This document shows positions 8,307-16,158 of a DNA stretch of 20,580 nucleotides, piece after piece; the stretch's first letter is position 1; each line of letters starts with the position of its first letter. The notes beneath the pieces are model-generated. The model did not search any database and was not told the DNA's origin. It saw only the letters and a list, made by a program, of their open reading frames with translations. The stretch comes from Thalassiosira profunda (taxonomy: Eukaryota > Bacillariophyta > Thalassiosirophyceae > Thalassiosirales > Thalassiosiraceae): assembly GCA_036939355.1 (NCBI GenBank), contig JALLAP010000723.1, forward strand, positions 1 to 20,580. The letters are read 5' to 3'. The position numbers and the translations under genes were made by a program.

Positions 8307-9326
8307 CTATCTCAAAGCAAGAGATACGACGATCGCCGACATGAGTAGTGAAAACGGATCCAGAGAGCTCCGATATGTGCCCGAAGTATCCTCATTGTCG
8401 CGTATCGACGCAGCCACGCCCTTTGCTTCGTCAAGTTTCTCGCGCATAGATTTCCAGTCTATGAATGGCACATTCGATGTGTTGCTTGTGTTCGAGTTGG
8501 TCCAGTTGTAGGTATCCCAGCCGACGCTTTCTTGCCCATCTGTTGCATTGGCACTGGTTGGTGGCGTATCTCCCTCGTCATATTCATCGCACGTAGTCGG
8601 CGTGCACAAGAACTGTCGTTCGTTGCAGTTGATATCCTTTCTGACGAGGTCTGGGCATTGAACCGCGCTTTTGATGCACGATGATGCTCCATAGCCCTCG
8701 GAATCGCACGATGGGCACGAGCAGCTGCTGTCGCGGAAACCAAACCCCAAGTCCGAGTGGCACCGTTTGCACGATTCTATTTCGTTGTCTGGCGAATTAG
8801 ACGCATCGATGCACGTGTTGAACACCTCAGCTTTCTCTTCGCACTCCGCGATCGACTGGCCTCTCAGCACTTTGGTCCCTGCAACAAGACATCGCTCGAA
8901 TGCCATCGACTCTTCCGCGCAATCGTCGCCGCGGCAATTGCGAAGGGCATCAAACTGCGCCCGGCAGTGGTAGCCCCATATCTTGTCGTTGACGCAGGTC
9001 ACCATGTTGTATCCCAGATCGTTGCACCTCACAAACGCCTCTCCGGTCCCATCGTGGTCCGCGTTGCATTGCGCGTGGCACGAGGTGCCGAGGAGGGCGG
9101 TGTCTTTTCCAATGAAGGAGAGGTGGCAGTCACTGCAGGCGCCGGGGTCGGCGAGTTGCGAAAAGCACTGGAGGAAGGTCTGCCCCTCTTTGACACAGTA
9201 GCTTTGGAAGAAGTCGAGGTTTTGCAGAGCGCGCGATGGGGATGCCGCGACGGCAGAGGCTGCCGACTCTGCGGCTGCAACCGATGCTACCATGAGCGAC
9301 GCCGAATAGAGGTCCGGTGGAGACAT
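8307..9326 (-). CDS. Secreted or membrane-anchored cysteine-rich protein, unknown family
   Basis: The 339-aa protein contains 24 cysteines spread over residues about 44-250, many in C-x2-C and C-x(8-12)-C spacing, suggesting a disulphide-rich extracellular fold. The N-terminus (Ala/Ser/Val-rich, about 8-33) is compatible with a signal peptide. Near 255-285 a Thr/Asn-rich stretch carries four N-glycosylation sequons (NAT, NWT, NTS, NTS). The C-terminus ends in a hydrophobic tail (DPFSLLMSAIVVSLALR) directly before the stop, as in GPI-anchor signals or a tail anchor. I do not recognise the family. The start at 9326 is preceded by a tandem copy of the same start region that makes a short upstream ORF. 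Expression may therefore be modulated at translation; that is inference. Confidence 0.75.
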   Translation of the reverse strand: MSPPDLYSASLMVASVAAAESAASAVAASPSRALQNLDFFQSYCVKEGQTFLQCFSQLADPGACSDCHLSFIGKDTALLGTSCHAQCNADHDGTGEAFVRCNDLGYNMVTCVNDKIWGYHCRAQFDALRNCRGDDCAEESMAFERCLVAGTKVLRGQSIAECEEKAEVFNTCIDASNSPDNEIESCKRCHSDLGFGFRDSSCSCPSCDSEGYGASSCIKSAVQCPDLVRKDINCNERQFLCTPTTCDEYDEGDTPPTSANATDGQESVGWDTYNWTNSNTSNTSNVPFIDWKSMREKLDEAKGVAASIRDNEDTSGTYRSSLDPFSLLMSAIVVSLALR

Positions 9327-9384
9327 GGTGGAGCTCTAAAGCGCCGAATAGACGGTCGGCGGAGACATGGTGGATCTCTAGAGA
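9301..9384 (-). repeat. 42-bp tandem duplication of a start-codon region, with upstream ORF
   Basis: Units 9301-9342 and 9343-9384 are imperfect copies. Each contains a minus-strand ATG with the context CCACCATGTCTCC. The inner ATG (9326) starts the Cys-rich protein (MSPPDLYSAS). The outer ATG (9368) opens a 10-codon ORF, MSPPTVYSAL, that stops at TAG 9336-9338, just before the main start. Confidence 0.8.
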
Positions 9385-9509
9385 TAGGGGCAGAGCAATG
9401 GCAATGAGGTGAGAAGCAGGCGGGCGCGGCTGTCCTTGCGGGGGGGCTGGTCTATTTCTTGCCGTGTCGTCTTCCATCCATCCCTCGCGAGCGGCACAAC
9501 CACAACTGC

Positions 9510-9735
9510 TGGTATGAGGGAGTTGGAAAGTGCCCAATCGGCCGGATTTGGGGGGGTCATTGGGAAGAAGTTCCCAGCGTTGGGAAGTAAGCACTCTACT
9601 AGCTTTCGCTAACAAACGGTATTTAGCACACATGTACGCCATATAGCAGCACAGTGGTAGGTAGGTAACTGCTTCACTGACTTCCCAATTTACTTCCCAA
9701 CTGGCCATTTTGAGTTCCCAACTCCCTCATACCTA
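9510..9735. mobile_element. hAT-like miniature inverted-repeat element, 226 bp
   Basis: The arms share a perfect 16-bp inverted repeat, GGTATGAGGGAGTTGG, at 9511-9526 and 9718-9733. The right end reads TAGG inward; the left end appears to have lost the A. The element is flanked by identical 8-bp direct repeats, ACAACTGC, at 9502-9509 and 9736-9743, the target-duplication size of hAT transposons. Subterminal TTGGGAAGT-like motifs recur in both orientations (near 9560, 9580, 9679 and 9693), as expected for transposase binding sites. There is no coding capacity. It lies in the divergent region between the Cys-rich and dehydrogenase genes, 84 bp before the dehydrogenase ATG. Confidence 0.8.
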
Positions 9736-9819
9736 ACAACTGCACCGGCGCCCGCCCACGCTCACGCCCTCCTCGTCCCCGCCCGCTGCCTCCCGCCTGC
9801 TGGCTCCCTATCTGCAACG

Positions 9820-11116
9820 ATGGCCCCCTCCGCCGCCCTCCCCGCCACCATGCAGGCGTTCCTCCTCCGGGATGCCGACCCCGCCCGCCCCAACCCGCTC
9901 GACAACGGCGCGCTCGTTACCGACCATCCCGTGCCCGCCATCCCCAACCCCGCCTACGCCCTCATCCGCGTGACGCGGGCGGGCATTTGCAACACGGACT
10001 TGGAGATTTTGCAGGGGTACATGGGCTTCGCGGGCGTGCTGGGACACGAGTTTGTAGGCGTCGTGGCGACGTTGCACGACGATGCAACGGAGGATGCAAA
10101 GAGCCAATGGATGGGCAAGAGGGTGTGTGGGGATATAAATTTGGGGTGCTGCAACAATGCCAACTCGACCGAATGCGGGGTGTGCGACGACTCGCTGGGA
10201 TACGACGGGAGGCACCCGAAGATGTCGCGGAATCACTGCCCCAATCGGACGGTGCTGGGGATATTGAATCAGGATGGCACATTTGCAGAGTACATGCTGC
10301 TGCCTCTGCGGAATTTGCACTTGGTTCCGGACAGTATACCCGATGAAATTGCGGTGTTTTCCGAGCCATTGGCCGCGGCGTGCCGCGTGGTGGAGCAGGG
10401 GCTGGTGACCTTTCGATACACCGACAAGGGAGCAAGTGTGAGGGGAGGCGATCGTGTGGCAATCCTTGGCGACGGGAAGCTCGGGCTGTGCGTAGCTGAG
10501 ATCCTGGGGAGAGAGTACATTCGATGCTGCCGCAACATTGGAGGGGAGAAACCGCCGGCGCCCATCATCTTTGGAAAGCACCAGAGCAAGCTGGATCTCG
10601 TGAAGGAAAGCGGAGTGGAGACACGCCCGGTTTCGACGTGCTACGCAGATGACGAGCAAGAGCGAATTTCGCCCGACCACATGAACAGATACGACGTTGT
10701 CATCGATGCCACAGGCAATCCAAATGGCCTCACTCTGGCCATGTCGCTGTGCCGACCAATGGGAACGCTCGTGCTCAAATCGACCTGCGCCGCCGGAGTC
10801 AAAGGCNCTGGCCATGTCGCTGTGCCGACCAATGGGAACGCTCGTGCTCAAATCGACCTGCGCCGCCGGAGTCAAAGGCTTTCACTCCGCACCCATTGTG
10901 ATCGACGAGCTGGCAGTGGTCGGGAGCAGATGCGGACCGATCGACGTTGCGTTGGAGTTGCTCGAGAAGAACTCGACAGGGACGGAGGACTGCCCGCCGT
11001 TGAGGATGCAAAAGTACATCACAAAAACCTTTCCCTTGAGCGAGGCCAGGGAGGCGCTCGAGTTTGCGGCGCGGAAGTCCACAATGAAGGTGCAGCTGGT
11101 AATGACAGAGAAGTAA
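9820..11116 (+). CDS. Zinc-binding MDR alcohol/polyol dehydrogenase-like protein (contains an assembly duplication)
   Basis: This is a medium-chain dehydrogenase/reductase. Once one 72-bp copy and the N at 10807 are dropped, the frame runs 407 aa to TAA at 11114-11116. Catalytic-zinc motifs are visible: C57 in GICNTD and H76-E77 in LGHEFVG, plus E182 in SEPLAAA. A structural-zinc lobe follows (cysteines near 110-111, 119, 122 and 140), with a longer than usual loop between the third and last Cys. DGTFAEY and NLHLVPDSIPDE are typical of the family. The NAD(P) Rossmann motif is ILGDGKLG at about 215-222. The substrate is not evident; relatives act on alcohols, threonine or polyols. Met11 (Kozak ACCATGC) is an alternative start. 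It is convergent with RPSA, 154 bp apart. Confidence 0.88.
10735..10879. other. Second single-N contig join with 72-bp duplicate
   Basis: Bases 10735-10806 and 10808-10879 are identical over 72 bp around N at 10807. The length equals that of the join at 1558. Removing 73 nt keeps the dehydrogenase open (1224 nt in total), so the duplication is an assembly artefact. Confidence 0.92.
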
Positions 11117-11130
11117 TGATAGTGCTATTC

Positions 11131-11186
11131 TGCTCGATCAGATGCATTAATCTTTTTAGTGCTCGATCAGATGCATTAAACTTTTC
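11131..11186. repeat. 29-bp-period direct repeat after the dehydrogenase stop
   Basis: TGCTCGATCAGATGCATTAA at 11131-11150 recurs at 11160-11179. The similarity continues to 11157 and 11186 with 2 mismatches. It lies in the 3' region shared with the convergent RPSA gene and could affect 3'-end choice; the function is unknown. Confidence 0.7.
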
Positions 11187-11270
11187 TTAGTGGTTATGAA
11201 CTCCCTCTAGTGACACGCAGTAACCACCTCCGGAGTACATCCACTACTTCTTGAGCTAGGCAAACACACC

Positions 11271-12453
11271 CTACCACTGCTCGGCAGCAGCCTGGGCGGC
11301 GTCGTTGCCCGCAGCGGCCCACTCCTGCCCTCCGGCGGCCACGGGCGCGGCCCCCGCCACGGCCGGAACGGCCGGCGCGGCGCCAAACTCGCCCGCGTCC
11401 GGCACCACCTGCGCCACGGCGGGAGCGTTCGCCTCCTCGATCTTGGCCGCCTGCTCCTCCTCCGTCTTCTTGAGCTCCTCGAGGTCGCGGTGGAAGAAGA
11501 GGTCGACGGGGACGTCCCAATCGGACGTGCGCGAGACCGATCCGCGGAGGCGCAACACCTCCCGCGCCAGCAGCCAGTACACGAGGCCGATGGAGTGCTT
11601 CCCCTTGTTGTTCGCGGGGATGGCAATGTCGACGTGCTGCAGGGGGGAATCGGAATCGCAAAAGGCAATCACGGGGATGTTCACGTAGCTCGACTCCCAC
11701 CTCGAGGTCGCGGTGGAAGAAGAGGTCGACGGGGACGTCCCAATCGGACGTGCGGGACACCGAGCCGCGGAGGCGGAGGACCTCCCGCGCCAGCAGCCAG
11801 TACACGAGGCCGATGGAGTGCTTCCCCTTGTTATTCGCGGGGATGGCAATGTCGACGTGCTGCAGCGGGGAATCGGAATCGCAAAAGGCAATCACGGGGA
11901 TGTTCACGTAGCTCGACTCCCGCACCGCCTGACTATCGGTCCGGGGGTCCGTGACGATGAGCAGCCGCGGCTCGCGGAACTGCTTGGTGATCTGGTTCGT
12001 GAACGTGCCCGGGGTGAACCGCCCGGCGATGGACTGGGCGCCGGTGTAGTGCGCGAACTTGAGCACGGCGCGCATCCCCCAGGGCCGGGCGGAGATGGCC
12101 ACGACGTCCTCCGGGTTCTCGATGGCGACGATGACCCGGGCGGCGAGGACGATCTTCTCCCACGTCTTGCCGATGTTGAGGACGTGGAGGCCGTCCTTGC
12201 GGCGGCGCCAGATGTACTCCTCCATGGCGGAATCGGAGTTGCGGGTGCCGGTGTGGACGCCGGCGGAGAGCATCATCTGGATGTCCTCCTCCCTGCGGTA
12301 GCGGGCGAGCGATGGAGACGAGGACAGGATGTGGGTTAGCGGCAGCCGGATCGACGAGAGAAAAAGCGCCAAGCGGGCACTAGCAGCACCGGCGTCGCTG
12401 AAGACTCACTTGGGGTGGAGGACAGCGGGGAGGTTGGCGAAGGCGGAGCTCAT
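11271..12453 (-). CDS. RPSA: 40S ribosomal protein SA (uS2), interrupted by a 223-bp tandem duplication
   Basis: This is a component of the small ribosomal subunit. Exon 1 is 12410-12453 ([14 protein letters not shown]), followed by a 117-bp GTGAGT...CAG intron (12293-12409); exon 2 continues with KEEDIQMML. Conserved uS2 motifs are present: [66 protein letters not shown] and [11 protein letters not shown]. As written, the frame breaks after the first copy of a 221-bp block, because the copy offset (223) is not a multiple of three. Removing 223 nt gives 843 nt, or 280 aa, a normal length for SA. The acidic/Ala-rich tail keeps the QEW motif and ends at TAG 11271-11273. An essential protein should not be truncated, so I treat the break as assembly-derived or as one faulty copy among others. 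Confidence 0.92.
11478..11921. repeat. 223-bp tandem duplication within RPSA, copies differ only synonymously
   Basis: Copy A is 11478-11698 and copy B is 11701-11921. They align over 221 bp with 8 substitutions, and each encodes the same roughly 74 residues of RPSA. A 2-bp spacer makes the offset 223 and shifts the frame. There is no N between them. Confidence 0.9.
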
Positions 12454-12961
12454 GGTTGCGGTGGGGGGGGGTGCTGAAATCGAGTTGATTTGTGGCGACG
12501 CTAGGCGGCGGATTGAGTCGCGCAACTTACCTTCATTTACTTTCCCCGGTAGGCACCACTGAGGAGTTAGTATCTAATTTGGAGGGATTTGCGAGATAAG
12601 TCCCGCGAAACGGCTCGCAAGTCGCAAATCCGCCCACCGCCGCCCCCGCCCCGCCCCTAGGCTTTCGTTTATAGTGGGGAGCGTGGGGGCCCCCACTGAA
12701 TCGAGGTTTGAGCTCAGGGCTCCCCCACGCGAGAGCCCCTTGCTTTAGTGCGCGACTGCAAGTCGCGAGGCGAAAACGGGATTCAGGCCTCTATTAGGCG
12801 AAGCTAGCCCCACCAAAACCTGGTGGGGATTCTGGTGGGGAACACCCACTAAATCGGCGTTTGCTCCCCACTAAAAACGAAAGCCTACCCGCCCCGCCCC
12901 GCCATCTATCTTTCACTTTCCTCCAGCGCGCGGCGTCGTTGCCCCCACCACCACCGTCACC
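12454..12961. promoter_or_regulatory. Divergent RPSA/CLP1 intergenic region
   Basis: These 508 bp must hold both promoters. A 10-bp perfect inverted repeat (GGATTTGCGA 12585-12594 with 12622-12631) brackets TCCCGCGAAA at 12601-12610, which resembles an E2F-type site. The next 230 bp are a miniature element (separate entry), so the CLP1 side has been rebuilt by insertion. No gene is seen. Confidence 0.45.
12658..12887. mobile_element. hAT-like miniature inverted-repeat element, 230 bp
   Basis: The terminal inverted repeats are 25 bp (12658-12682 and 12863-12887) with one mismatch and begin TAGGCTTTCGTTT. Flanks 12650-12657 and 12888-12895 are the same 8 bp, CCCGCCCC, a hAT-size target duplication, although the local sequence is low-complexity. 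The interior has a 14-bp perfect palindrome, GTGGGGGCCCCCAC, at 12683-12696 and GTGGGGA/GTGGGT-like motifs in both orientations. There is no coding capacity. It ends 74 bp before the CLP1 ATG. Confidence 0.78.
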
Positions 12962-14401
12962 ATGGGCCCGCCCTCCTCCTCCGACCTCCCCCCGCCCGCG
13001 GACGCCTCCACGTCCCGGCACGCCCTGTCCCCGGAATCGGAGCTCCGCCTCGAAATCCCCGTCGGGGTTTCGTGCACCGTCACCCTCCTCCGGGGCTCGG
13101 CCGAGCTGTTCGGGGCCGAGCTCGCCCCCCACCGCCCCCTCTCCTTGACGGGGCGAAAGGCGGCAATATTTACGTGGCACGGGTGCACCTTGGACGTGTC
13201 CAACAAGGACCAGTTGGACATTGAATACGTGAGCGAGGAGACCGAGGCGAATGTCGCGTATGTCAACACCCACGCGCAGTTGGAGGCGCTGCGGGACGAG
13301 GCGCTGGCGTCGGCGATGTCCAGCGCCGACGGTGCCAACGTGCTGAACGACAAACCTACAGAGGGGCCCAGAGTGTTGCTGGCCGGACCCGCGGACTGCG
13401 GCAAGTCCAGCCTGGCCCGCGTCCTCGCCGCCTACGCGACGAAATTGGGCCGATCGCCCCTCTTGGTGGATTTGGACGCCTCCAACAACATGCTGTCGGT
13501 GCCGGGGACCCTGGCGGCCATACCGGTGTCGGCTGACGTTGCCAGCGCCGAGGGCTATGCGACGAGCTCGGTCATGAGCGGGACGGGCCACGGCGCCCCG
13601 ATGCCATTGGTATTGTGGTACGGGTCGCAGGATTTGCCGGCGCATCCGGATTTGTACAAGGCCCAGCTGGAGAAGCTGGGCAAGTCGATCGACGAGCGAT
13701 TGGCGGGGGAGGCCGAGGCGGGGGCGTCAGGGGTGATCGTGAACACCTCGGGATACATCGAGGACGTGGGATACGAATATTTATTGCATGCCATCGATGC
13801 ATTGCGGATTAACGTCGTGTTGGTCCTGGGCCACGATCGATTGTACAGCATGCTCGGAAAAGAGTTCAAGCAAAAGGCGCAACAAATGGAGGAGGGATCG
13901 GCACCCAGAACGATACCAAAGCTGATCAAACTCCCACGAAGCGGGGGCGTGGTGTCGCGCGACGCGGCCTTCCGCCGGGCGTCGCGATCGTCGTGCATCC
14001 GGCGCTACTTTTACGGGAACAACAACGCCCTCAGTCCCTGCCTGATCGACGTGTCCCTGTCGGACATCCAGCTGCACAAACTGTCCAACATTTCTTTGTC
14101 GGCGTCGCTGCTTCCCATATCGGCCAAGCAGGCGACGGATCCAATTCAACTGACGAACATCCAGCCATCGGAAATCACGCCGAAGTTCCAACACTCGGTG
14201 CTGGCCGTGTGCCACCCAAGCGCAGTGGCCAAATACGAGCAGAGCGGCAGCGCGCGCGATTTGTACCTGGCTGGCGTCGCGGGGTTTGTGGTGGTGGAGA
14301 AGGTGGACGCCGAGAAGGGCTCGCTGGGATTGCTCTCCCCGTGCGCGGGGAGTTTGCCAAGCAGCCACCTGTTGGTTGGTGACATCTTTTGGCTGGAGTA
14401 G
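12962..14401 (+). CDS. CLP1: CLP1 family polynucleotide 5'-hydroxyl kinase / mRNA cleavage factor subunit
   Basis: The single-exon protein is 479 aa, a normal length for CLP1. The N-terminal beta domain (about 25-95) includes GSAELFGAEL and a KAAIFTWHGC stretch, both hallmarks. The P-loop is GPADCGKSSLAR at about 142-153. The next conserved segment, LLVDLDASNNMLSVPGTLAA (about 167-186), corresponds to the family's VDLDxGQ...PG; here the Gln position is changed to Asn-Asn. NTSGYIEDVGYEYLLHAI and NVVLVLGHDRLYS follow as in the family. CLP1 acts in nuclear pre-mRNA 3'-end cleavage (CFIIm in animals, CFIA in yeast) and, in animals, in tRNA splicing as an RNA kinase. Kinase activity here is not assured. 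The start has a Kozak context (CACCATGGG). It is convergent with the next gene, 23 bp apart. Confidence 0.92.
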   Translation: MGPPSSSDLPPPADASTSRHALSPESELRLEIPVGVSCTVTLLRGSAELFGAELAPHRPLSLTGRKAAIFTWHGCTLDVSNKDQLDIEYVSEETEANVAYVNTHAQLEALRDEALASAMSSADGANVLNDKPTEGPRVLLAGPADCGKSSLARVLAAYATKLGRSPLLVDLDASNNMLSVPGTLAAIPVSADVASAEGYATSSVMSGTGHGAPMPLVLWYGSQDLPAHPDLYKAQLEKLGKSIDERLAGEAEAGASGVIVNTSGYIEDVGYEYLLHAIDALRINVVLVLGHDRLYSMLGKEFKQKAQQMEEGSAPRTIPKLIKLPRSGGVVSRDAAFRRASRSSCIRRYFYGNNNALSPCLIDVSLSDIQLHKLSNISLSASLLPISAKQATDPIQLTNIQPSEITPKFQHSVLAVCHPSAVAKYEQSGSARDLYLAGVAGFVVVEKVDAEKGSLGLLSPCAGSLPSSHLLVGDIFWLE

Positions 14402-14424
14402 AAGGAGAGGGCACGAAAGTAACC

Positions 14425-15867
14425 TCATGCTGTTGCATTCCTAATGCCAAAGTTGTCTCCAAATCGTTGTATCCGCGTGGGATATGGTAAGCCGTCGAGG
14501 AAGCCGCCGGTTACCAACCTGTTGCAGTGGCCAACCTCGTTCCGTAGCGTTTTGATCTTCTTCATTGGAAATCCCCATTCGTCTCGGAGGTATTCGTAGA
14601 ACTTTCCGCTGCCTCTCCACTGATCGGCCGTCCAGAACCCGCCGTGCCTCGCGTTCTCCTCGGATGCGTTCCACTCCACTCCAAACGACGGAAAGAAGCC
14701 GGCAGTGTGCGGAAAGTAACTGGGGAACATCGCGTCGACTTCGGTGTGTATATCATACGCTCTAGTTGCAAGGGCTCTCTCAAAGTGGTCGACCACGCAC
14801 CGCTTCCTCTTTCCCGAAAATTCTGCGCCGAAGCACGGCTGAAAGGATTGCGGAGAGCAGCTGAAGTCGTAGAACGGTTTCAGGCCGGCGGGGGTCAGCC
14901 CGCGGTAGACGGATTCGACCCAGTTGTACCGCGCGTTGGGTACGGGAGACGAGTAATCGTCGAACCGTCCGTTCAGGCTGACGAGCCTCGCGTGCTGCTT
15001 GCGGGTGCGAGGTGCCGTCAGGTTAGCGCCCTGCATCTCAAGCCGAGCCGTGTGGACTATTCGCCGTGTCAGATTGTTGTATTTCCGCATCGACATAGCC
15101 GAGTCGTTGACCACGAAGACAGCGTCGGGTACCGTCGACTCAAGGCTTTCCGAGCTATTCGAGCCGGACGTGATATTGGTTGCATTGTAGCCATATCCGT
15201 AATGAAGTGCGTCGCACCACAGCCCGATATCATACCTATCATTTCGATAATAGCCCTCCTCGATGATCGGCAGCCCCCCATCAGTAGCCACTTCAATATT
15301 CGTCCCGTTGGACTTCTCTTCCCTTCGGTTCGATTCTCTCCGGACGAACTCGGTCTTGATCGCCTGAACTTGGAGCCGACTCCACAACGCATCCGGCGCG
15401 GCGATGAGGACCCGATCGATGCCCTCCGTGAGGCACTCGAGGTGCGACCAGAGGGCCCGGGCGTGGATCGCATCGTACGGGACCGTTGCTATGATCAGGG
15501 CCGTGCCGACGCGAATCTTTTCACGCGATTCCTCCCATGCCGTTGCCGAGCCCGCCGCTGAATCCGCAGCGGCCGTGGCATTGTCACCTATCTGCAGCGA
15601 TGGCGAAAAGGCGTCTCCGAACACTCGGCCGGCGAGGCGGTACATGGCCACGGAGTAGAGGGTTGCCACGAGCAGGACTCGGAAGGCCTTGGGCAGGAAC
15701 TGCCCGCCTCCGGCCGAGTTGTTGGCGGATGCGTGGGCGGCGGCACGGCGCACGCCGCTGGCACCCTGCACCCTGGAGATTTGCCGTTCCAGCAATCGCT
15801 TCTCCCTTTCCACCTCCTCCAACCGCACCACCAAATCGTTGAGGATTGGATCCATCACGCACGCCAC
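14425..15867 (-). CDS. Type II membrane protein with RgpF-like glycan-synthesis motifs
   Basis: The protein is 480 aa. A short N-terminal coiled coil (about 10-33) precedes one membrane segment (about 62-79), and the rest would be lumenal, with several N-glycosylation sequons (NAT, NIT, NSS, NLT). Motifs NDRYDIGLWCDAL (209-221) and PDAVFVVNDSAMSM (247-260) resemble the 'YDFG.W...L' and 'D.v.l.NDS' signatures of rhamnan-synthesis protein F and related sugar transferases. A conserved-looking C-terminal part carries HTAGFFPSFGVEWNAS and TLRNEVGHCNRL. The topology fits a Golgi enzyme. The gene is divergent from the GT90 gene over about 290 bp and convergent with CLP1. The glycan assignment rests on motifs only. 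The Met at residue 5 (MDPILND) is an alternative start. Confidence 0.7.
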   Translation of the reverse strand: MACVMDPILNDLVVRLEEVEREKRLLERQISRVQGASGVRRAAAHASANNSAGGGQFLPKAFRVLLVATLYSVAMYRLAGRVFGDAFSPSLQIGDNATAAADSAAGSATAWEESREKIRVGTALIIATVPYDAIHARALWSHLECLTEGIDRVLIAAPDALWSRLQVQAIKTEFVRRESNRREEKSNGTNIEVATDGGLPIIEEGYYRNDRYDIGLWCDALHYGYGYNATNITSGSNSSESLESTVPDAVFVVNDSAMSMRKYNNLTRRIVHTARLEMQGANLTAPRTRKQHARLVSLNGRFDDYSSPVPNARYNWVESVYRGLTPAGLKPFYDFSCSPQSFQPCFGAEFSGKRKRCVVDHFERALATRAYDIHTEVDAMFPSYFPHTAGFFPSFGVEWNASEENARHGGFWTADQWRGSGKFYEYLRDEWGFPMKKIKTLRNEVGHCNRLVTGGFLDGLPYPTRIQRFGDNFGIRNATA

Positions 15868-16158
15868 GCGGCAACAGAAAAATCGTTTACCGCGACACCG
15901 GTCCTCGTTTGCCGGTCATCGCTGTGCGCGACGCTTCGCGGTCGCCCCGCCCTACCGGTTACATCGAGCGGTGGGAGCCTGCGCCTACTACTGGCGGGAA
16001 GGTCGGTCGCCCGCGGGGGAGGGGTGGCATGGCGAACTGAACTTGCTCTGCAACTTGCTCGCAGTGCGCCAAAAAGAAAAAAGTGCAACGGCACTTTTTC
16101 GACCGCATCCCCCGCCCCCGCCCGCCAAACCACCAACCCTTTCCCAGCCACGGCCGCC
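15868..16158. promoter_or_regulatory. Divergent RgpF-like/GT90 promoter region
   Basis: These 291 bp lie between the RgpF-like start and the best Kozak ATG of the GT90 gene (GCCGCCATGG at 16159). The region is GC-rich, with an AAAAAGAAAAAAGTGC stretch near 16072-16087. No further motif is convincing. Confidence 0.35.

Noticed and set aside
8757..9407. 216-codon plus-strand frame opposite the Cys-rich gene
   Set aside because: The minus strand shows ordered cysteine spacing, sequons and terminal hydrophobic segments. The plus frame shows none of these.
11713..12339. Plus-strand frame of 208 codons opposite RPSA
   Set aside because: It is rich in Asp, Gly, Val and Leu as the antisense of a conserved ribosomal gene; no independent signal.
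12794..13645. 283-codon minus-strand frame opposite CLP1
   Set aside because: It overlaps a clear CLP1 coding sequence and a miniature element, and shows no domain.
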